From positions 2,789,994 through 2,853,993 of the forward strand of contig CM075771.1 in the NCBI GenBank assembly GCA_037974665.1: DNA of 64,000 nucleotides, in the 5' to 3' direction. Numbering within the stretch: the stretch's first letter is position 1; each line of letters starts with the position of its first letter. The notes below the pieces were generated by a model. It was given only the letters and a program-made list of their open reading frames with translations. It was not told the DNA's origin and did no database searches. This stretch comes from Ehretia macrophylla (Eukaryota > Streptophyta > Magnoliopsida > Boraginales > Ehretiaceae). Positions 9,291 to 22,025 of this stretch are shown one piece after another. The translations under genes and the position numbers were made by a program.

Positions 9291-11184
9291 CTGTTTTGGC
9301 CATAACTATGGATCTCGAACTCCAAATGATGTAAGGTTTGTTTCTGATTTTATTTCACTTCTTAAGATTTAATTTGACATCTTATTCACTGGAATTGGAG
9401 ATTGTTTGCTTGTCTTAATGATTGTGGTAAAACAGCCTATTGCAGTGAGGGTTTCACTTGGTTATATGCTTAGAAAATTTGTTGTAACTTCTCTTGTGGT
9501 ATTAAATGCTTGGGTTTGTGGCATTGGGATGTTGTGTGGACTGTTTTGAGTACTCAAGGATGTTTGAATTAAATGATGCATGACTTGAGATTGATTTTGA
9601 GTTGACTTAGGGTTTAATCACACGGGTAAGCACGAAATGGAAACCCCAATGACTAGGTAGGCTTGTTAAGTGTTGATCTTTTGCATATTGTGTGGAATTA
9701 TATGCTTAGTAGGCTGCCCGTATATGCCCTTATAGCCCTAAATGTGATTTTGATCATTGCATGTTGACAAATAGGCCTTTCTTGCATCCGAGCCACGTAG
9801 ATATTGTTGTATGTGAATTATCTTAATATTTGATTACGTGGACTTTGAAATGAGTTATATGACTTGATTTACATGTGTTACATGGCTGCCCATTTAATGT
9901 TCATATAACTCCATATGCTTTTTAAGTGAAATTACTTGTCTATTCGTGCCTCGCTTGTTTACTTGTCAATGTGCAATCCTATGACTGTCCGGAGGCAACC
10001 TACTTTGTTGTTCTCCTATTGTGATATATTAAATGTCATAAATGTGCATTGCATACAAGGTTGCAACCTTTCATTCCAGCATGGTATCGTTCACGCACAC
10101 CGAGCGGCATCGGGCTTGCCGGTGCACCCGTGACTACCATGGTCCCATTCCCTCTCTCGCTTGGGGGGTAGACTTTCTCGGAAAGTTGGGTTGTAGGATT
10201 TTGGGGTACATCTGGAGTATCCCCACTTGGCGTGTTAAGGGGGATGATTTGAAGTCGGCTGCAACAACTGAGAGCAAAAGCTCACCATATCCTTTTTCTA
10301 TATGTATAAGTAATCTCGCTTGGTTCCTAGAGAACCTGTGGGAGGAAAGACTAGTAATTGTGTTCCTTTACTTTATATTATTGTCATGTACTTAATTATG
10401 TTTTATTCATGCTTGCAAAAAGGATTTTCATAAGTTGAACCGGAAAATGAGTTCATAAGGACTCACCCTCTTTTATCATCTCAGGTGAAGAAGATCAAGA
10501 ACAGGTACCTAAGGACGATGTGCCTAACGATGATTCCTTGGAGTGATTGTCTGTCCTATGTGCTTTGCGTGATTATGGCTATTTGTGAACTATGCTACTT
10601 GAAGACTATTTCTTTTATGTTGCTCGTTGTTGTAATGTAAAAGACCCCCGTTGTAATTTGGGGTCTAATTTTGGTTTGTATTGATGATAACTAGACAGAC
10701 ACTAGACACTAGACACTACTATAATCATTTTGCTATTATTACTGCTAGTATCTATAATAGGATTATAAAGTGTTAGGTAAAGGCTAAGTAAAATGAACCA
10801 ACCAAATCTTAAGCAGGTACACGTTGTTAAGCTAAGATCAACAGGTACTTTTGTAACGAGGATTAACAAACGAACGAGACATAGTATCATGCTAGGTTAT
10901 TAATCAAACGAGACATCAAGACAACCAGTAGGCATTTCAATTGATGATAAATAGTAATCTTAGTTGGGAATGAATTTGAGGTGGTAAATTTTGAGGCGTT
11001 TAGAGAATTAGGTCAAACCAAAGAGTCCAATTACAACCGTTATGCTGCCGGTTTTCCAGAAAATTTTGGAGTTTAGGCCAAAACGTTAAGTGTTAAATCT
11101 TCTTGAACGGTTAAGTACGAGACATGACTTGAATGTTAGTTCACACCCTAGTTTAACCTTTATAGGCCGGGATGGGGCGTGACA

Positions 11185-11228
11185 GTTTTGATTGGATCCA
11201 GTGCATTAGTGCTGGTATGATCGCACCC
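11185..11228 (-). pseudogene. 5S rRNA: 5' fragment of a 5S rRNA gene at the retrotransposon junction
   Basis: The first 44 nt of a 5S gene (minus strand) with its upstream spacer intact. The remainder, including box A and box C, is missing because LTR sequence ends at 11184. It marks the left edge of the array in this window. Confidence 0.9.
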
Positions 11229-11785
11229 GCCATGTTGAGCGCACAATTCCTTTATTTGTTAACGGTTCACAGTCCCAGCCTAGAGAGATGGCCCATTCAA
11301 AAGGCCCAATGGGCCTAACGATAACCCATCCGCTTCAACAACGCAGCATACTCGTAAGACGTGATATCGACGCATTGTAGGGCCCTCTAATGTCCCGCGA
11401 GTAAGGTTGTCGTCCTTTAAAGAACTCATGATGTACGATCCTGGACGGAAAAACAGAGCAAAAGAAGAAAAGTGGCCTGAAACTGATGAAAACATTCGAT
11501 TTTGGGCTCCAAAAAGGGCACAGCGAGCAAGCTCGCAGCCTCCTTCGTAGAGCTGTCAGAGAGCTTTGCAACGGTATGCTGTGTGCCACGTAACTCCTTA
11601 CGGATCAAAAGTTATGGGCACCGGAGGGGCGGAGACCTGGGCACAAGCCCTACGACCTCGGTTTGCGGGCCCAGCCTCTACGTGAAGCGAAGTTGTCTTT
11701 CCCAGCGTTTCGTGTGATTTGGTAATAGAAATTTGGTGGATAAAGTATCTTGGCAACCCTAACCAGGGCAAAAAAATTGAAAATG

Positions 11786-11902
11786 GGGTGCAACACGAGG
11801 ACTTCCAAGGGGTCACCCACCCTAGTACTACTCTCGCCCAAGCACGCTTAACTTCGGAGTTCTAATGGGATCCGGTGCATTAGTGCTGGTATGATCGCAA
11901 CA
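11786..11902 (-). rRNA. 5S rRNA: 5S rRNA copy 1
   Basis: First full-length copy after the junction; subtype N behind it. One base is lost in the box C G tract, CATCC reads CACCC, and the 5' end reads CAACA instead of CACCC. Box A is intact. Confidence 0.9.
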
Positions 11903-12461
11903 GTCATGTTAGGGGCACAATTCCTTTATTTGTTAACGGTTCACAGTCCCATCCTAGAGAGATGGCTCATTCAAAAGGCCCAATAGGCTTAACGATAACC
12001 CATCTGCTTCAACAACGCAGCATCCTAACAAGACGTGATATTGACGCGTTGTAGGGCCCCTAATATCCCGTGAGTAAGGTTGTCGTCCTTTTAACAGCTC
12101 AAGACGTACGATTCAAAATGAAAAAATATAGAAAAAGAAGAAAAGTGTCCCGAAACTAATTAAAATGTTCGATTTTGGGCTCCAAAATCGGGCACAGCGA
12201 GCAAGTTGGCTGCCTCCGTCGTAGAGCTCTCGAAGAGCTTTGCAACAGTATGCTGTGCACAGCATAACTCCTTACGGATCAAAAGTTATGGGCACTGGAG
12301 CGACGGAAACCTGGTCACAAGCCCTACGCCCTCGGTTTGCGGGCCCAGCCTGCACGTGAAGCGAAGTTGTCTTGCCCAAGGCGCCGTGGGATTCGATAAT
12401 AGAAATGTGGTGGATAAAGTATGTTGGCAACCCAAACCGGAGCTAAAAAAATTGAAAAGGG

Positions 12462-12579
12462 GGGTGCAACACGAGGACTTCCCAGGGGGTCACCCATCCT
12501 AGTACTACCCTCACCCAAGCACGCTTCATTTCAGAGTTCTGATGGGATCCGGTGCATTAGTGCTGGTATGACCGCACCC
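12462..12579 (-). rRNA. 5S rRNA: 5S rRNA copy 2
   Basis: Subtype C. Changes at the intermediate element (CTCACCC) and the box A edge (CTTCATTTC), and GACCGC near the 5' end. Confidence 0.9.
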
Positions 12580-13138
12580 GTCATGTTGAGGGCACTATTC
12601 CTTTATTTGTTAACGGTTCACAGTCCCAGCCTAGAGATATGGCCCATTCAAACGGCTCAATGGGCTTAACGACAACCCATCCGCTTCAACAACGCAGCAT
12701 CCTCGCAAAACGTGAAATCGCCACGTTGTAGGTCCCTCTAATGTCCCACGGGTAAGGTTGTCGTCATTTAAACAACTCATGACGTACGATCCAGGATGAA
12801 AAAATAGAGCAAAAGAAGAAAAGTGGCCTGAAACTAATGAAAATGTTCGATTTTGGGCTCCAAAAAGATCACAGCGAGCAAGCTCGCTACCCCCTTCGTA
12901 GAGCTGTCGGAGAGCTTTGCAACGGTGTGCTGTGTGCCGCGTAACTCCTTACGGATCAAAAGTTATGGGCACCGGAGCGACCGAGACCTGGTCACAAGCT
13001 CTACGCCCTCGGTTTGTGGGCCCTGCCTCCACGTGAAGCGAACTTGTCTTACCCAAGGTGCCGTTGGATTCGATAATAGAAATGTGGTGGATAAAGTATC
13101 TTGGCAACCCAAACCGAAGCAAAAAAAATTGAAAAGGG

Positions 13139-13256
13139 GGGTGCAACACGAGGACTTCCCATGGGGTCACCCATGCTAGTACTACTCTCGCCCAAGCACG
13201 CTTAACTTCGGAGTTCTGATGGGATCCGGTGCATTAGTACTGGTATGATAGCACCC
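13139..13256 (-). rRNA. 5S rRNA: 5S rRNA copy 3
   Basis: Subtype C. Box C has CATGGGG and CATGCTA; GTACTGG and GATAGC changes lie in the 5' part. Box A intact. Confidence 0.91.
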
Positions 13257-13814
13257 GTCATGTTGAGGGCACAATTCCTTTATGTGTTAACGGTTCACAG
13301 TCCCAGCCTAGAGAGATGGCCATTTCAAGAGGCCCAAAGGGCTTAACGATAACCCATCTGCTTCAACAACGCAGTAACCTAGCAAGACGTGATATCGACA
13401 CATTGTAGGGCCCTCTAATGTCCCACGAGTAAGGTTGTGGGCCTATTAACAGCTCACGACGTACGATCCGGGATGAAAAAACCGAGCAAAAGAAGAAAAG
13501 TGGCATGAAACCGATGAAAGCGTTCGATTTTGGGCTCCAAAAACGGGCACAACGAGCAAGCTGGCTGACCCCGTCATAGAGCTCTCAGAGAGCTTTGCAA
13601 TAGTATGTTGTGCGCCGCGTAACTTCTTACAGATCAAAAGTTATGGGCACCGGAGCGACGGAGACCTGGTCACAAGCCCTACGCCCTCGATTTGCAGGCC
13701 CAGCCTCTACGTGAAGCGAAGTTGTCTTGCCCAACATTCCGTGGGATTCAGTAATAGAAATTGGGTGGATAAAGTATCTTGGCAACCCTAACCAGGGCAA
13801 AAAAATTGAAAAGG

Positions 13815-13932
13815 GGGTGCAACATGAGGACTTCCCAGGGGGTCACCCATCCTAGTACTACTCTTGCCCAAGCACGCTTAACTTCGGAGTTCTGATGGGA
13901 TCCGGTGCATTAGTGCTGGTATGATCGCAACC
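13815..13932 (-). rRNA. 5S rRNA: 5S rRNA copy 4
   Basis: Subtype N. ACATGAGG at the 3' end, CTTGCCC at the intermediate element, and GCAACC at the 5' end. Box A and box C intact. Confidence 0.92.
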
Positions 13933-14493
13933 GTTATGTTGAGGGCACGATTCCTTTATTGTTAACGGTTCACAGTCCTATCCTAGAGAGATGGCCCATT
14001 CAAAAGGCTCAATAGGCTTAACGATAACCCATATGCTTCAACAATGCAGCATCTTAGCAAGACGTGATATCAACGCATTGGAGGGCCCCCTAATATCCCG
14101 CAAGTAAGGTTGTCATCCTTTTAACAGCTCACGATGTACGATGCGAGACGAAAAAATAGAGCAAAAGAAGAAAAGTGGCCCGAAACTGATGAAAATGCTA
14201 TATTTTGGGTTCCAAAATCGGGCACAGCGAGCAAGCTGGCTGCCTCCATCGTAGAGCTCTCGGAGAGCTTTGCAACGGTATGCTGTGCACCGCGTAACTC
14301 CGTACGGATCAAAAGTTATGGGCACCGGAGCGACGGAAACTTGGTCACAAGCCCTACGCCCTCAGTTTGCAGGCCCAGCCTCGACGTGAAGCGAAGTTGT
14401 CTTGCCCAAGGTGCCATGGGATTCGGTAATAGAAATGTGGTGGATAAAGTATGTTGGCAACCCCAATCGGAGCTAAAAAAAAATAGAAAAAGG

Positions 14494-14611
14494 GGGTGCA
14501 ACACGAGGACTTCCTAGGGGGTCACCCATCCTAGTACTACTCTCGCCCAAGCACACTTAACTTCGGAGTTCTGATGGGATCCGGTGCATTAGTGCTGGTA
14601 TGATCGCACCC
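14494..14611 (-). rRNA. 5S rRNA: 5S rRNA copy 5
   Basis: Subtype C. Two changes: CCTAGG at the box C edge and GCACACTT in box A. Confidence 0.93.
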
Positions 14612-15169
14612 GTCGTGTTGAGGGCACAATTCCTTTATTTGTTAATGGTTCACAGTCCCAGCCTAAAGAGATGGCCCATTCAAAAGGCCCAATGGGCTTA
14701 ATGACAACCCATCCGCTTCAACAACGCAGCATCCTCGCAAGACGTTATATCGACGCATTGTAGGGCCCTCTAATGTCCCACGAGCAAGGTTGTCGTCCTT
14801 TAAACAGCTCACGACGTACGATCCGGGACAAAAAACAAAGCAAAAGTAGAAAAGTGGCCTGAAACTGATGAAAACGTTCGATTTTGGGCTCCAAAAAGGG
14901 CACAGCGAGCAAGCTCACTGCCCCCTTCGTAGAGTTATTAGAGAGCATTGCAACGGTGTGCTGTGCGCCACGTAACTCCCTGCGGATCAAAAGTTATGGG
15001 CACCGGAGCGACGGAGACCTGGTCACAAGCCCTACACCCTCGGTTTGCAGGCCCAGCCTCCACGTGAAGCGAACTTGTCTTGCCCAAGCTGCCGTGGGAT
15101 TCGATAATAGAAATATGGTGGATAAAGTATCTTGGCAACCCAAACCGGAGCTAAAAAATTTGAAAAGGG

Positions 15170-15287
15170 GTGTGCAACACGAGGACTTCCCAGGGGGTCA
15201 CCCATCCTAGTACTACTCTCGCCCAAGCACGGTAAACTTCGGAGTTCTGATGGGATCCTGTGCATTAGTGCTGGTATGATAGCACCC
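15170..15287 (-). rRNA. 5S rRNA: 5S rRNA copy 6
   Basis: Subtype C. Box A altered (CACGGTAAAC). Also GTGTGC at the 3' end, ATCCTGTG and GATAGC. Confidence 0.9.
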
Positions 15288-15845
15288 GTCATGTTGAGGG
15301 CACAATTCCTTTATGTGTTAACGGTTCACAGTCCCAGCCTAGAGAGATGGCCAATTCAAAACGCCCAATGGGCTTAACGATAACCCATCTGCTTCAACAA
15401 CGCAGCATCCTAGCAAGACGTGATATCGACGTGTTGTAGGGCCCCCTAATGTCCCACGAGTAAGGTTGTCATCTTTTTAACAGCTCATGACTTACGATTC
15501 GGGATGATTAAACAGAGCAAAAGAAGAAAAGTGGCTTGAAACTGATGAAAACGTTCAATTTTGGGCTCCAAAAACAGGCACAACGAGCAAGCTGGCTGAC
15601 CCCGTCGTAGAGCTCTCAGAGAGCTTTGCAACGGTGTGATATGCGCCGTGTAACTCCTTACAGATCAAAAGTTATGGGCACCGGAGCGACGGAGACCTGG
15701 TCAAAAGCCCTACGCCCTCGGTTTGCGGGCCCAGCTTCTACGTGAAGCGAAGTTGTCTTGCCCAATGTTCCGTGGGATTCAGTAATAGAAATTTGGTGGA
15801 TAAAGTATCTTGACAACCCTAACCAGGGCAAAAAAATTGAAAAGG

Positions 15846-15963
15846 GGGTGCAACACGAGGACTTCCCAAGGGGTCAACCATCCTAGTACTACTCTTGCCC
15901 AAGCACGCTTAACTTCGGATTTCTGATAGAATCCGGTGTATTAGTGCTGGTATGATCGCAACC
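15846..15963 (-). rRNA. 5S rRNA: 5S rRNA copy 7, divergent
   Basis: Subtype N. About eight changes including GTCAACC in box C, GGATTTCTGATAGAATC, GGTGTATT and GCAACC. Its upstream flank has lost the usual GTTGAGGG promoter-proximal sequence, so it is probably inactive. Confidence 0.86.
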
Positions 15964-16498
15964 GGCAAGTTTCACAATTCCTTTATTTGTTAACCGTTCA
16001 TAGTCCCATCCTAGAGAGATGGCCCATCCAAAAGGCCCTATGGGCTTAACGACAACCCATCCGCTTCAACAACACAGCATCCTCGCAAGACGTGATATCG
16101 ACGCGTTGTATGGCCCTCTAATTTCCCGCGGGTAAGGTTGTCCTCCTTTTAACAGCTCACGACGTATGATCTGGGATGAAAAAATAAAGTAAAAGAAGAA
16201 AAGTGGCCTGAAACTGAATAAAACGTTCGATTTTGGGCACCAAAAAGGGCACATAGAGCAAGCTCGCTGCCCTCTTTGTAACGTTATGCTGTGCGCCGCG
16301 TAACTCCTTACGGATCAAAAGTTATGGGCACCGGAGCTACGGAGACCTAGTCATAAGCCCTACGCCCTCGGTTTGCAGGCCCAGCCTCCACGTGAAGCGA
16401 AGTTGTCTTGCCCAAGGTGCTGTGGGATTCAATAATAGAAATGTGGTGGATAAAGTATCTTGGTAACCCAAACCGGAGCAAAAAAAATTGAAAAGGGG

Positions 16499-16616
16499 GG
16501 GTGCAACACGAGGACTTCCCAGGGGGTCACCCATCCTAGTACTACTATCGCCCAAGCACGCTTAACTTCGGAGTTCTGATGGGATCCGGTGCATTAGTGC
16601 TGGTATGATAGCACCC
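16499..16616 (-). rRNA. 5S rRNA: 5S rRNA copy 8
   Basis: Subtype C. Two changes only: CTATCGCC at the intermediate element and GATAGC. The unit behind it is 23 bp short because spacer near 16270-16280 lost the palindrome region. Confidence 0.93.
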
Positions 16617-17174
16617 GTCATATTGAGGGCACAATTGCTTTATGAGTTAACGGTACACAGTCCTAACCTAGAGAGATGGCCAATTCAAAAGGCCCAATGG
16701 GCCTAACGATAACCTATCTGCTTCAACAACGCAGCATCCTAGCAAGACGTGATAGCAACGCGTTGTAGGGCCCCCTAGTGTCCCGCGAGTAAGGCAGTCG
16801 TCCTTTTAACAGCTCACGACGTGCGATTCGAGACAAAAAAATAGAGCAAAAGAAGAAAAGTTACCTAAAACCGATGAAAACGTTCGATTTTGGGCCCAAA
16901 AACAGGCACAGCGAGCAAGTTGGCTACATTCGTCGTAGAGCTCTCTGAGAGCCCTGCAACGGTATGTTGTGCGCCGCGTACCTCCTTACGGATCAAAAGT
17001 TATGGGCACCGGAGCGACGGAGACCTGGTCAGAAGCCCTACGCCCTCGGTTTGTGGGCGCAGCCTCTACGTGAAGCGAAGTTGTCTTGCCCCATGTTCCG
17101 TGGGATTCGGTAATATAAATTTGTTGGATAAAGTATCTTGGCAACCCTAACCAGGGCAAAAAAAATTGAAATGG

Positions 17175-17292
17175 GGGTGCAACACGAGGACTTCCGAGGG
17201 GGTCACCCATCCAAGTACTACTCTCGCCCAAGCACACTTAACTTCGGAGTACTGATGGGATCCGGTGAATTAGTGCTGGTATGATAGCACCC
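17175..17292 (-). rRNA. 5S rRNA: 5S rRNA copy 9
   Basis: Subtype N. CCGAGGGGG, CCAAGTAC, CACACTT in box A, GAGTACTG, GGTGAATT and GATAGC. Confidence 0.9.
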
Positions 17293-17849
17293 GTCATGTT
17301 GAGGGCACAATTCCTTTATTTGTTAACGGTTCACAGTTCCAGCCTAGAGAGATGGCCTATTCAAAAGGCCCAATGGGCTTAACGATAACCCATCCACTTC
17401 AACAACGCAGCATCCTCACAAGACGTGATATCGACGCGTTGTAGGCCCTCTAATATCCCGCGAGTAAGGTTTTCGTCCTTTTAAAAGCTCACGACGTACG
17501 ATCCGGGATGAAAAAATCGAGCAAAAGAATAAAAGTGGCCTGAAACTGATGAAAACGTTCGATTTTGGGCTCCAAAATTAGATACAGCGAGGAAGCTGCT
17601 GCCCTCGTCGTTGAGCTCTCAGAGAGATTTGCAACGGCATGCTGTGCGCCGCGTAACTCCTTAAGGATCAAAAGTTATGGGCGTCGGAACGACGGAGACC
17701 TAGTCACAAGCCCTACGCCCTCGGTTTGCGGGCCCAGCCTCTACGTGAAGCGAAGTTGGGTTGCCCAATGTTCCGTGGGATTCGGTAAAATAAATTTGGT
17801 GGATAAAGTATCTTGGCAACCCTAACCAGGGAAAAAAAAATTAAAAATG

Positions 17850-17967
17850 GGGTGCAACACGAGGACTTCCCAGGGGGTCACCCATCCTAGTACTACTCTC
17901 GCCCAAGCACGCTTAACTTCGGAGTTCTGATGGGATCCGGTGCATTAGTGCTGGTATGATCACACAC
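17850..17967 (-). rRNA. 5S rRNA: 5S rRNA copy 10
   Basis: Subtype N. Changes only at the 5' end (CACACAC for CGCACCC). Both internal boxes match consensus. Confidence 0.94.
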
Positions 17968-18527
17968 GTCATGTTGAGGGTACGATTCCTTTATTTGTTA
18001 ACGGTTCAAAGTCCCAGCCTAGAGAGACGGCCCTATTCAAAAGGCCCAATAGGCTTAACGACAACCCATCCGCTTCAACAACGCAGCATCCTCGCAAGAA
18101 GTGATATCGACACGTTGTAGGGCCCTCTAATGTCCCGCGAGTAAGGTTGTCGTCCTTTTAACAGCAATCGACGTACGATCCGGGACGAAAAAATAGAGCA
18201 AAAGAAGAAAAGTTGCCTAAAACTGATGAAAACGTTCGATTTTGGGCTCCAAAAAAGGCTAAGCAAGCAGGCTCGCTGCCCCCTTCGTAGAGCTTCCGGA
18301 GAGCTTTGCAACAGTATGCTGTGCGTCGCATAACCCCTTACGGATCAAAAGTTATGGGCACCAGAGCGACAGAGACTTGGTCACAAGCCCCACACCCTCG
18401 GTTTGCGGGCCCAGCCTCCACGTGAAGCGAAGTTGTCTTGCCCAATGTGCCGTGGAATTCAATAATAGAAATGTGGTGGATAAAGTATCTTGGAAACCCA
18501 AACCGGAGCAAAAAAAATTGAAAAGGG

Positions 18528-18645
18528 AGGTGCAACACGAGGACTTCCCAAGGGGTCAACCATCCTAGTACTACTCTCGCCCAAGCACGCTTAACTTTGG
18601 AGTTCTGATGGGATCCGGTGCATTAGTGCTGGTATGATCGCACCC
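18528..18645 (-). rRNA. 5S rRNA: 5S rRNA copy 11
   Basis: Subtype C. AGG at the 3' end, CCAAGGGGTCAACC in box C, AACTTTGG beside box A. Confidence 0.92.
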
Positions 18646-19203
18646 GTCATATTGAGGGCACAGTTCCTTTATGTGTTAACGGTTCACAGTCCCAGCCTAG
18701 AGAGATGGCTAATTCAAAAGGCCCAATGGGCTTAACGATAACCCATCCGCTTCAACAACGCAGCATCCTAGCAAGATGTGATATCGATGCGTTGTAGGGC
18801 CCCCTAATGTCCCGCGAGTAAGGTTGTCATCCTTTTAACAGCTCACGACGTACGATCCAGGACGGAAAACCAGGGCAAAAGAAGAAAAGTGGCCTGAAAC
18901 TAAAGAAAACGTTCGATTTTGGGCTACAAAAAGGGCACAACGAGCGAGCTGGCTGCCCCCGTCGTAGAGCTCTCAGACAGCTTTGCAACGGTATGCTGTG
19001 CGCCGTGTAACTCCTTACGGATCAAAAGTTATAGGCACCGGAGAGACGGAGACCTGGTCACATGCCCTACGCCCTCGGTTTGCAGGCCCCCCCTCTATGT
19101 GAACTGAAGTTGCCTTGCCCAATGTTCCGTAGGATTCGGTAATAGAAATTTGGTGGATAAAGTATCTTGGCAACCCTAACCAGGGCAAAAAAAATTGAAA
19201 AGG

Positions 19204-19321
19204 GGGTGCAACACGAGGACTTCCAAGGGGGTCACCCATCCTAGTACTACTCTTGCCCAAGCACGCTTAACTTCGGAGTTCTGATGGGATCCAGTGCATT
19301 AGTGCTGGTATGATCGCACAC
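19204..19321 (-). rRNA. 5S rRNA: 5S rRNA copy 12
   Basis: Subtype N. CCAAGGGGG, CTTGCCC, ATCCAGTG and a CACAC 5' end. This haplotype is the relative of copies 14, 16 and 19. Confidence 0.93.
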
Positions 19322-19879
19322 GTCATGTTGAGGGCACAATTCCTTTATTTGTTAACGGTTCACAGTCCCAACCTAGAGAGATGGCCCATTCAAAAGGCCT
19401 AATGGGCTTAACGACAACCCATCCGCTTCAACAATGCAGCATCCTCGTAAGATGTGATATCAACGCGTTATAGAGCCCTCTAATGTCCCGCGAGTAATGT
19501 TGTCGTCCTTTTACTGGCTCACGACGTGCTATCCGGGATGAAAAAACAGAGCGAAAGAAGAAAAGTGGCCTAAAACTTATGAAAATGTTTGATTTTGGGC
19601 TCCAACAACGGGCACAACGAGCAAGCTGGATGCCCCTGTCGTAGAGATCTCAGAGAGCTTTGCAACGGTATGATGTACGCCGTGTAACGCCTTACAGATC
19701 AAAAGTTATGGGCTTCGGAGCGACGGAGACCTGGTCACAAGCCCTACGCCCTCGGTTTGCGGGCCCATCCTCTTCGTGAAGCGAAGTTGTCTTGCCCAAT
19801 GTTCCGTGGGATTCGGTAATAGAAATTTGGTGGTAAAGTATCTTGGCAACCCTAAACAGGGCAAAAAAAATTGAAAAGG

Positions 19880-19997
19880 GGGTGCAACACGAGGACTTCA
19901 CAGGGGGTCACCCATCCTAGTACTACTCTCGCCCAAGCACGCTTAACTTCAGAGTTCTGATGGGATCTGGTGCATTAGTACTGGTATGATCGCACCC
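19880..19997 (-). rRNA. 5S rRNA: 5S rRNA copy 13
   Basis: Subtype N. TTCACAGG, CTTCAGAG, ATCTGGTG and GTACTGG; copies 15 and 17 carry the same set. Confidence 0.93.
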
Positions 19998-20555
19998 GTC
20001 ATGTTGAGGGCACAGTTCCTTTATTTGTTAACGGTTCACAGTCCCAGCCTAGAGAGATGGCCCATTCAAAAGGCCAATTGGCTTAACAACAACCCATCCG
20101 CTTCAACAACGCAGCATCCTCACAAGACGTGATATCGACGCGTTGTTGGGCCCTCTAATGTCCCGCAAGTAAGGTTGTCGTCCTTTTAATAGCTCACGAC
20201 GTACGATCCCGGGCGAAAAAACCAGGGCAAAAGAAGAAAAGTGGCCTGAAACTGAAGAAAACGTTCAATTTTGGGCTACAAAAATGGGCACAACGAGCAA
20301 ACTAGCTGCCCTCGTCATTGAGCTCTCAGACAGCTTTGCAACGGTATGCTGTGCGCCGTGTAACTCCTTACGGATCAAAAGTAATGGGCACCAGAGCGAC
20401 GGAGACCTAGTCACAAGCCCTACGCCCTCGGTTTGCAGGCCCCCCTCTATGTGAACCGAAGTTGTCTTGCCCAATGTTCCGTAGGATTCAGTAATAGAAA
20501 TTTGGTGGATAAAGTATCTTGGCAACCCTAACCAGGGCAAAAAAAATTGAAAAGG

Positions 20556-20673
20556 GGGTGCAACACAAGGACTTCCCAGGGGGTCACCCATCCTAGTACT
20601 ACTCTTGCCTAAGCACGCTTAACTTCGGAGTTCTGATGGGATCCAGTGCATTAGTGCTGGTATGATCGCACAC
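20556..20673 (-). rRNA. 5S rRNA: 5S rRNA copy 14
   Basis: Subtype N. CACAAGG, CTTGCCTAAG (box A edge), ATCCAGTG and CACAC. Followed upstream by GTTGTGGGAAAAATTCC, a promoter variant shared with copies 16 and 19. Confidence 0.92.
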
Positions 20674-21231
20674 GTCATGTTGTGGGAAAAATTCCTTTAT
20701 TTGTTAACGGTTCACAGTCCCAGCCTAGAGAGATGGCCCATTCAAAAGGCCTAATGGGCTTAACGACAACCCATCCGCTTCAACAATGCAGCATCCTCGG
20801 AAGATGTGATATCAACGCGTTATAAGGCCCTCTAATGTCCCGCAAGTAACGTTGTCGTCATTTTACTAGCTCACGACGTGCTATCCGGGATGAAAAAACA
20901 GAGCAAAAGAAGAAAAGTGGCCTAAAACTGATGAAAACATTTGATTTTGGGCTCCAACAACGGGCACAACGAGCAAGCTGGATGCCCCTGTCGTAGAGCT
21001 CTCAGAGAGCTTTGCAACGGTATGATGTGCGCCGTGTAACGCCTTACAGATCAAAAGTTATGGGCTTCGGAGCGACGGAGACCTGGTCACAAGCCCTACG
21101 CCCTCGGTTTGCGGGCCCATCCTCTTCGTGAAGCGAAGTTGTCTTGCCCAATGTTCCGTGGGATTCGGTAATAGAAATTTGGTGGTAAAGTATCTTGGCA
21201 ACCCTAAACAGGGCAAAAAAAATTGAAAAGG

Positions 21232-21349
21232 TGGTGCAACACGAGGACTTCACAGGGGGTCACCCATCCTAGTACTACTCTCGCCCAAGCACGCTTAACT
21301 TCAGAGTTCTGATGGGATCTGGTGCATTAGTACTGGTATGATCGCACCC
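21232..21349 (-). rRNA. 5S rRNA: 5S rRNA copy 15
   Basis: Duplicate of copy 13 by the 1352-bp offset, with one extra change at the 3' terminus (TGGTGC). Confidence 0.93.
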
Positions 21350-21907
21350 GTCATGTTGAGGGCACAGTTCCTTTATTTGTTAACGGTTCACAGTCCCAGC
21401 CTAGAGAGATGGCCCATTCAAAAGGCCAATTGGCTTAACAACAACCCATCCGCTTCAACAACGCAGCATCTTCACAAGCCGTGATATCGACGCGTTGTTG
21501 GGCCCTCTAATGTCCCGCAAGTAAGGTTGTCGTCCTTTTAATAGCTCACGACGTACGATCCCGGGCGAAAAAACCAGGGCAAAAGAAGAAAAGTGGCCTG
21601 AAACTGAAGAAAACGTTCAATTTTGGGCTACAAAAATGGGCACAACGAGCAAACTAGCTGCCCTCGTCATTGAGCTCTCAGACAGCTTTGCAACGGTATG
21701 CTGTGCACCGTGTAACTCCTTACGGATCAAAAGTAATGGGCACCAGAGCGACGGAGACCTAGTCACAAGCCCTACGCCCTCGGTTTGCAGGCCCCCCTCT
21801 ATGTGAACCGAAGTTGTCTTGCCCAATGTTCCATAGGATTCAGTAATAGAAATTTGGTGGATAAAGTATCTTGGCAACCCTAACCAGGGCAAAAAAAATT
21901 GAAAAGG

Positions 21908-22025
21908 GGGTGCAACACAAGGACTTCCCAGGGGGTCACCCATCCTAGTACTACTCTTGCCTAAGCACGCTTAACTTCGGAGTTCTGATGGGATCCAGTG
22001 CATTAGTGCTGGTATGATCGCACAC
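21908..22025 (-). rRNA. 5S rRNA: 5S rRNA copy 16
   Basis: Matches copy 14 at all positions I compared; second member of the duplicated dimer. Confidence 0.93.

Larger units (their letters stand above)
7801..11184 (+). mobile_element. Long plus-strand LTR (gypsy type), left edge unresolved
   Basis: About 3.4 kb without a gene. It holds a CT-rich stretch at 8340-8402, typical of the transcribed leader of plant gypsy LTRs, a CTCGCTTGG motif near 10157 shared with the other LTRs, a T/G-rich stretch near 10620-10685, and the terminal GGGGCGTGACA at 11174-11184. The right end is exact because 5S rDNA starts at the next base. No primer-binding site follows, so this is a 3' LTR or a solo LTR, not a 5' LTR. 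It could be the 3' LTR of the element whose gag-integrase remnant lies at 43-2135; sequence alone does not prove this. The left boundary was not found; a direct repeat of about 20 bp (7805-7824 and 8004-8023) marks a rearrangement there. Confidence 0.65.

Noticed and set aside
10694..10720. Short AGACACT tandem as a functional repeat
   Set aside because: Only about three short copies within an LTR; slippage explains it.
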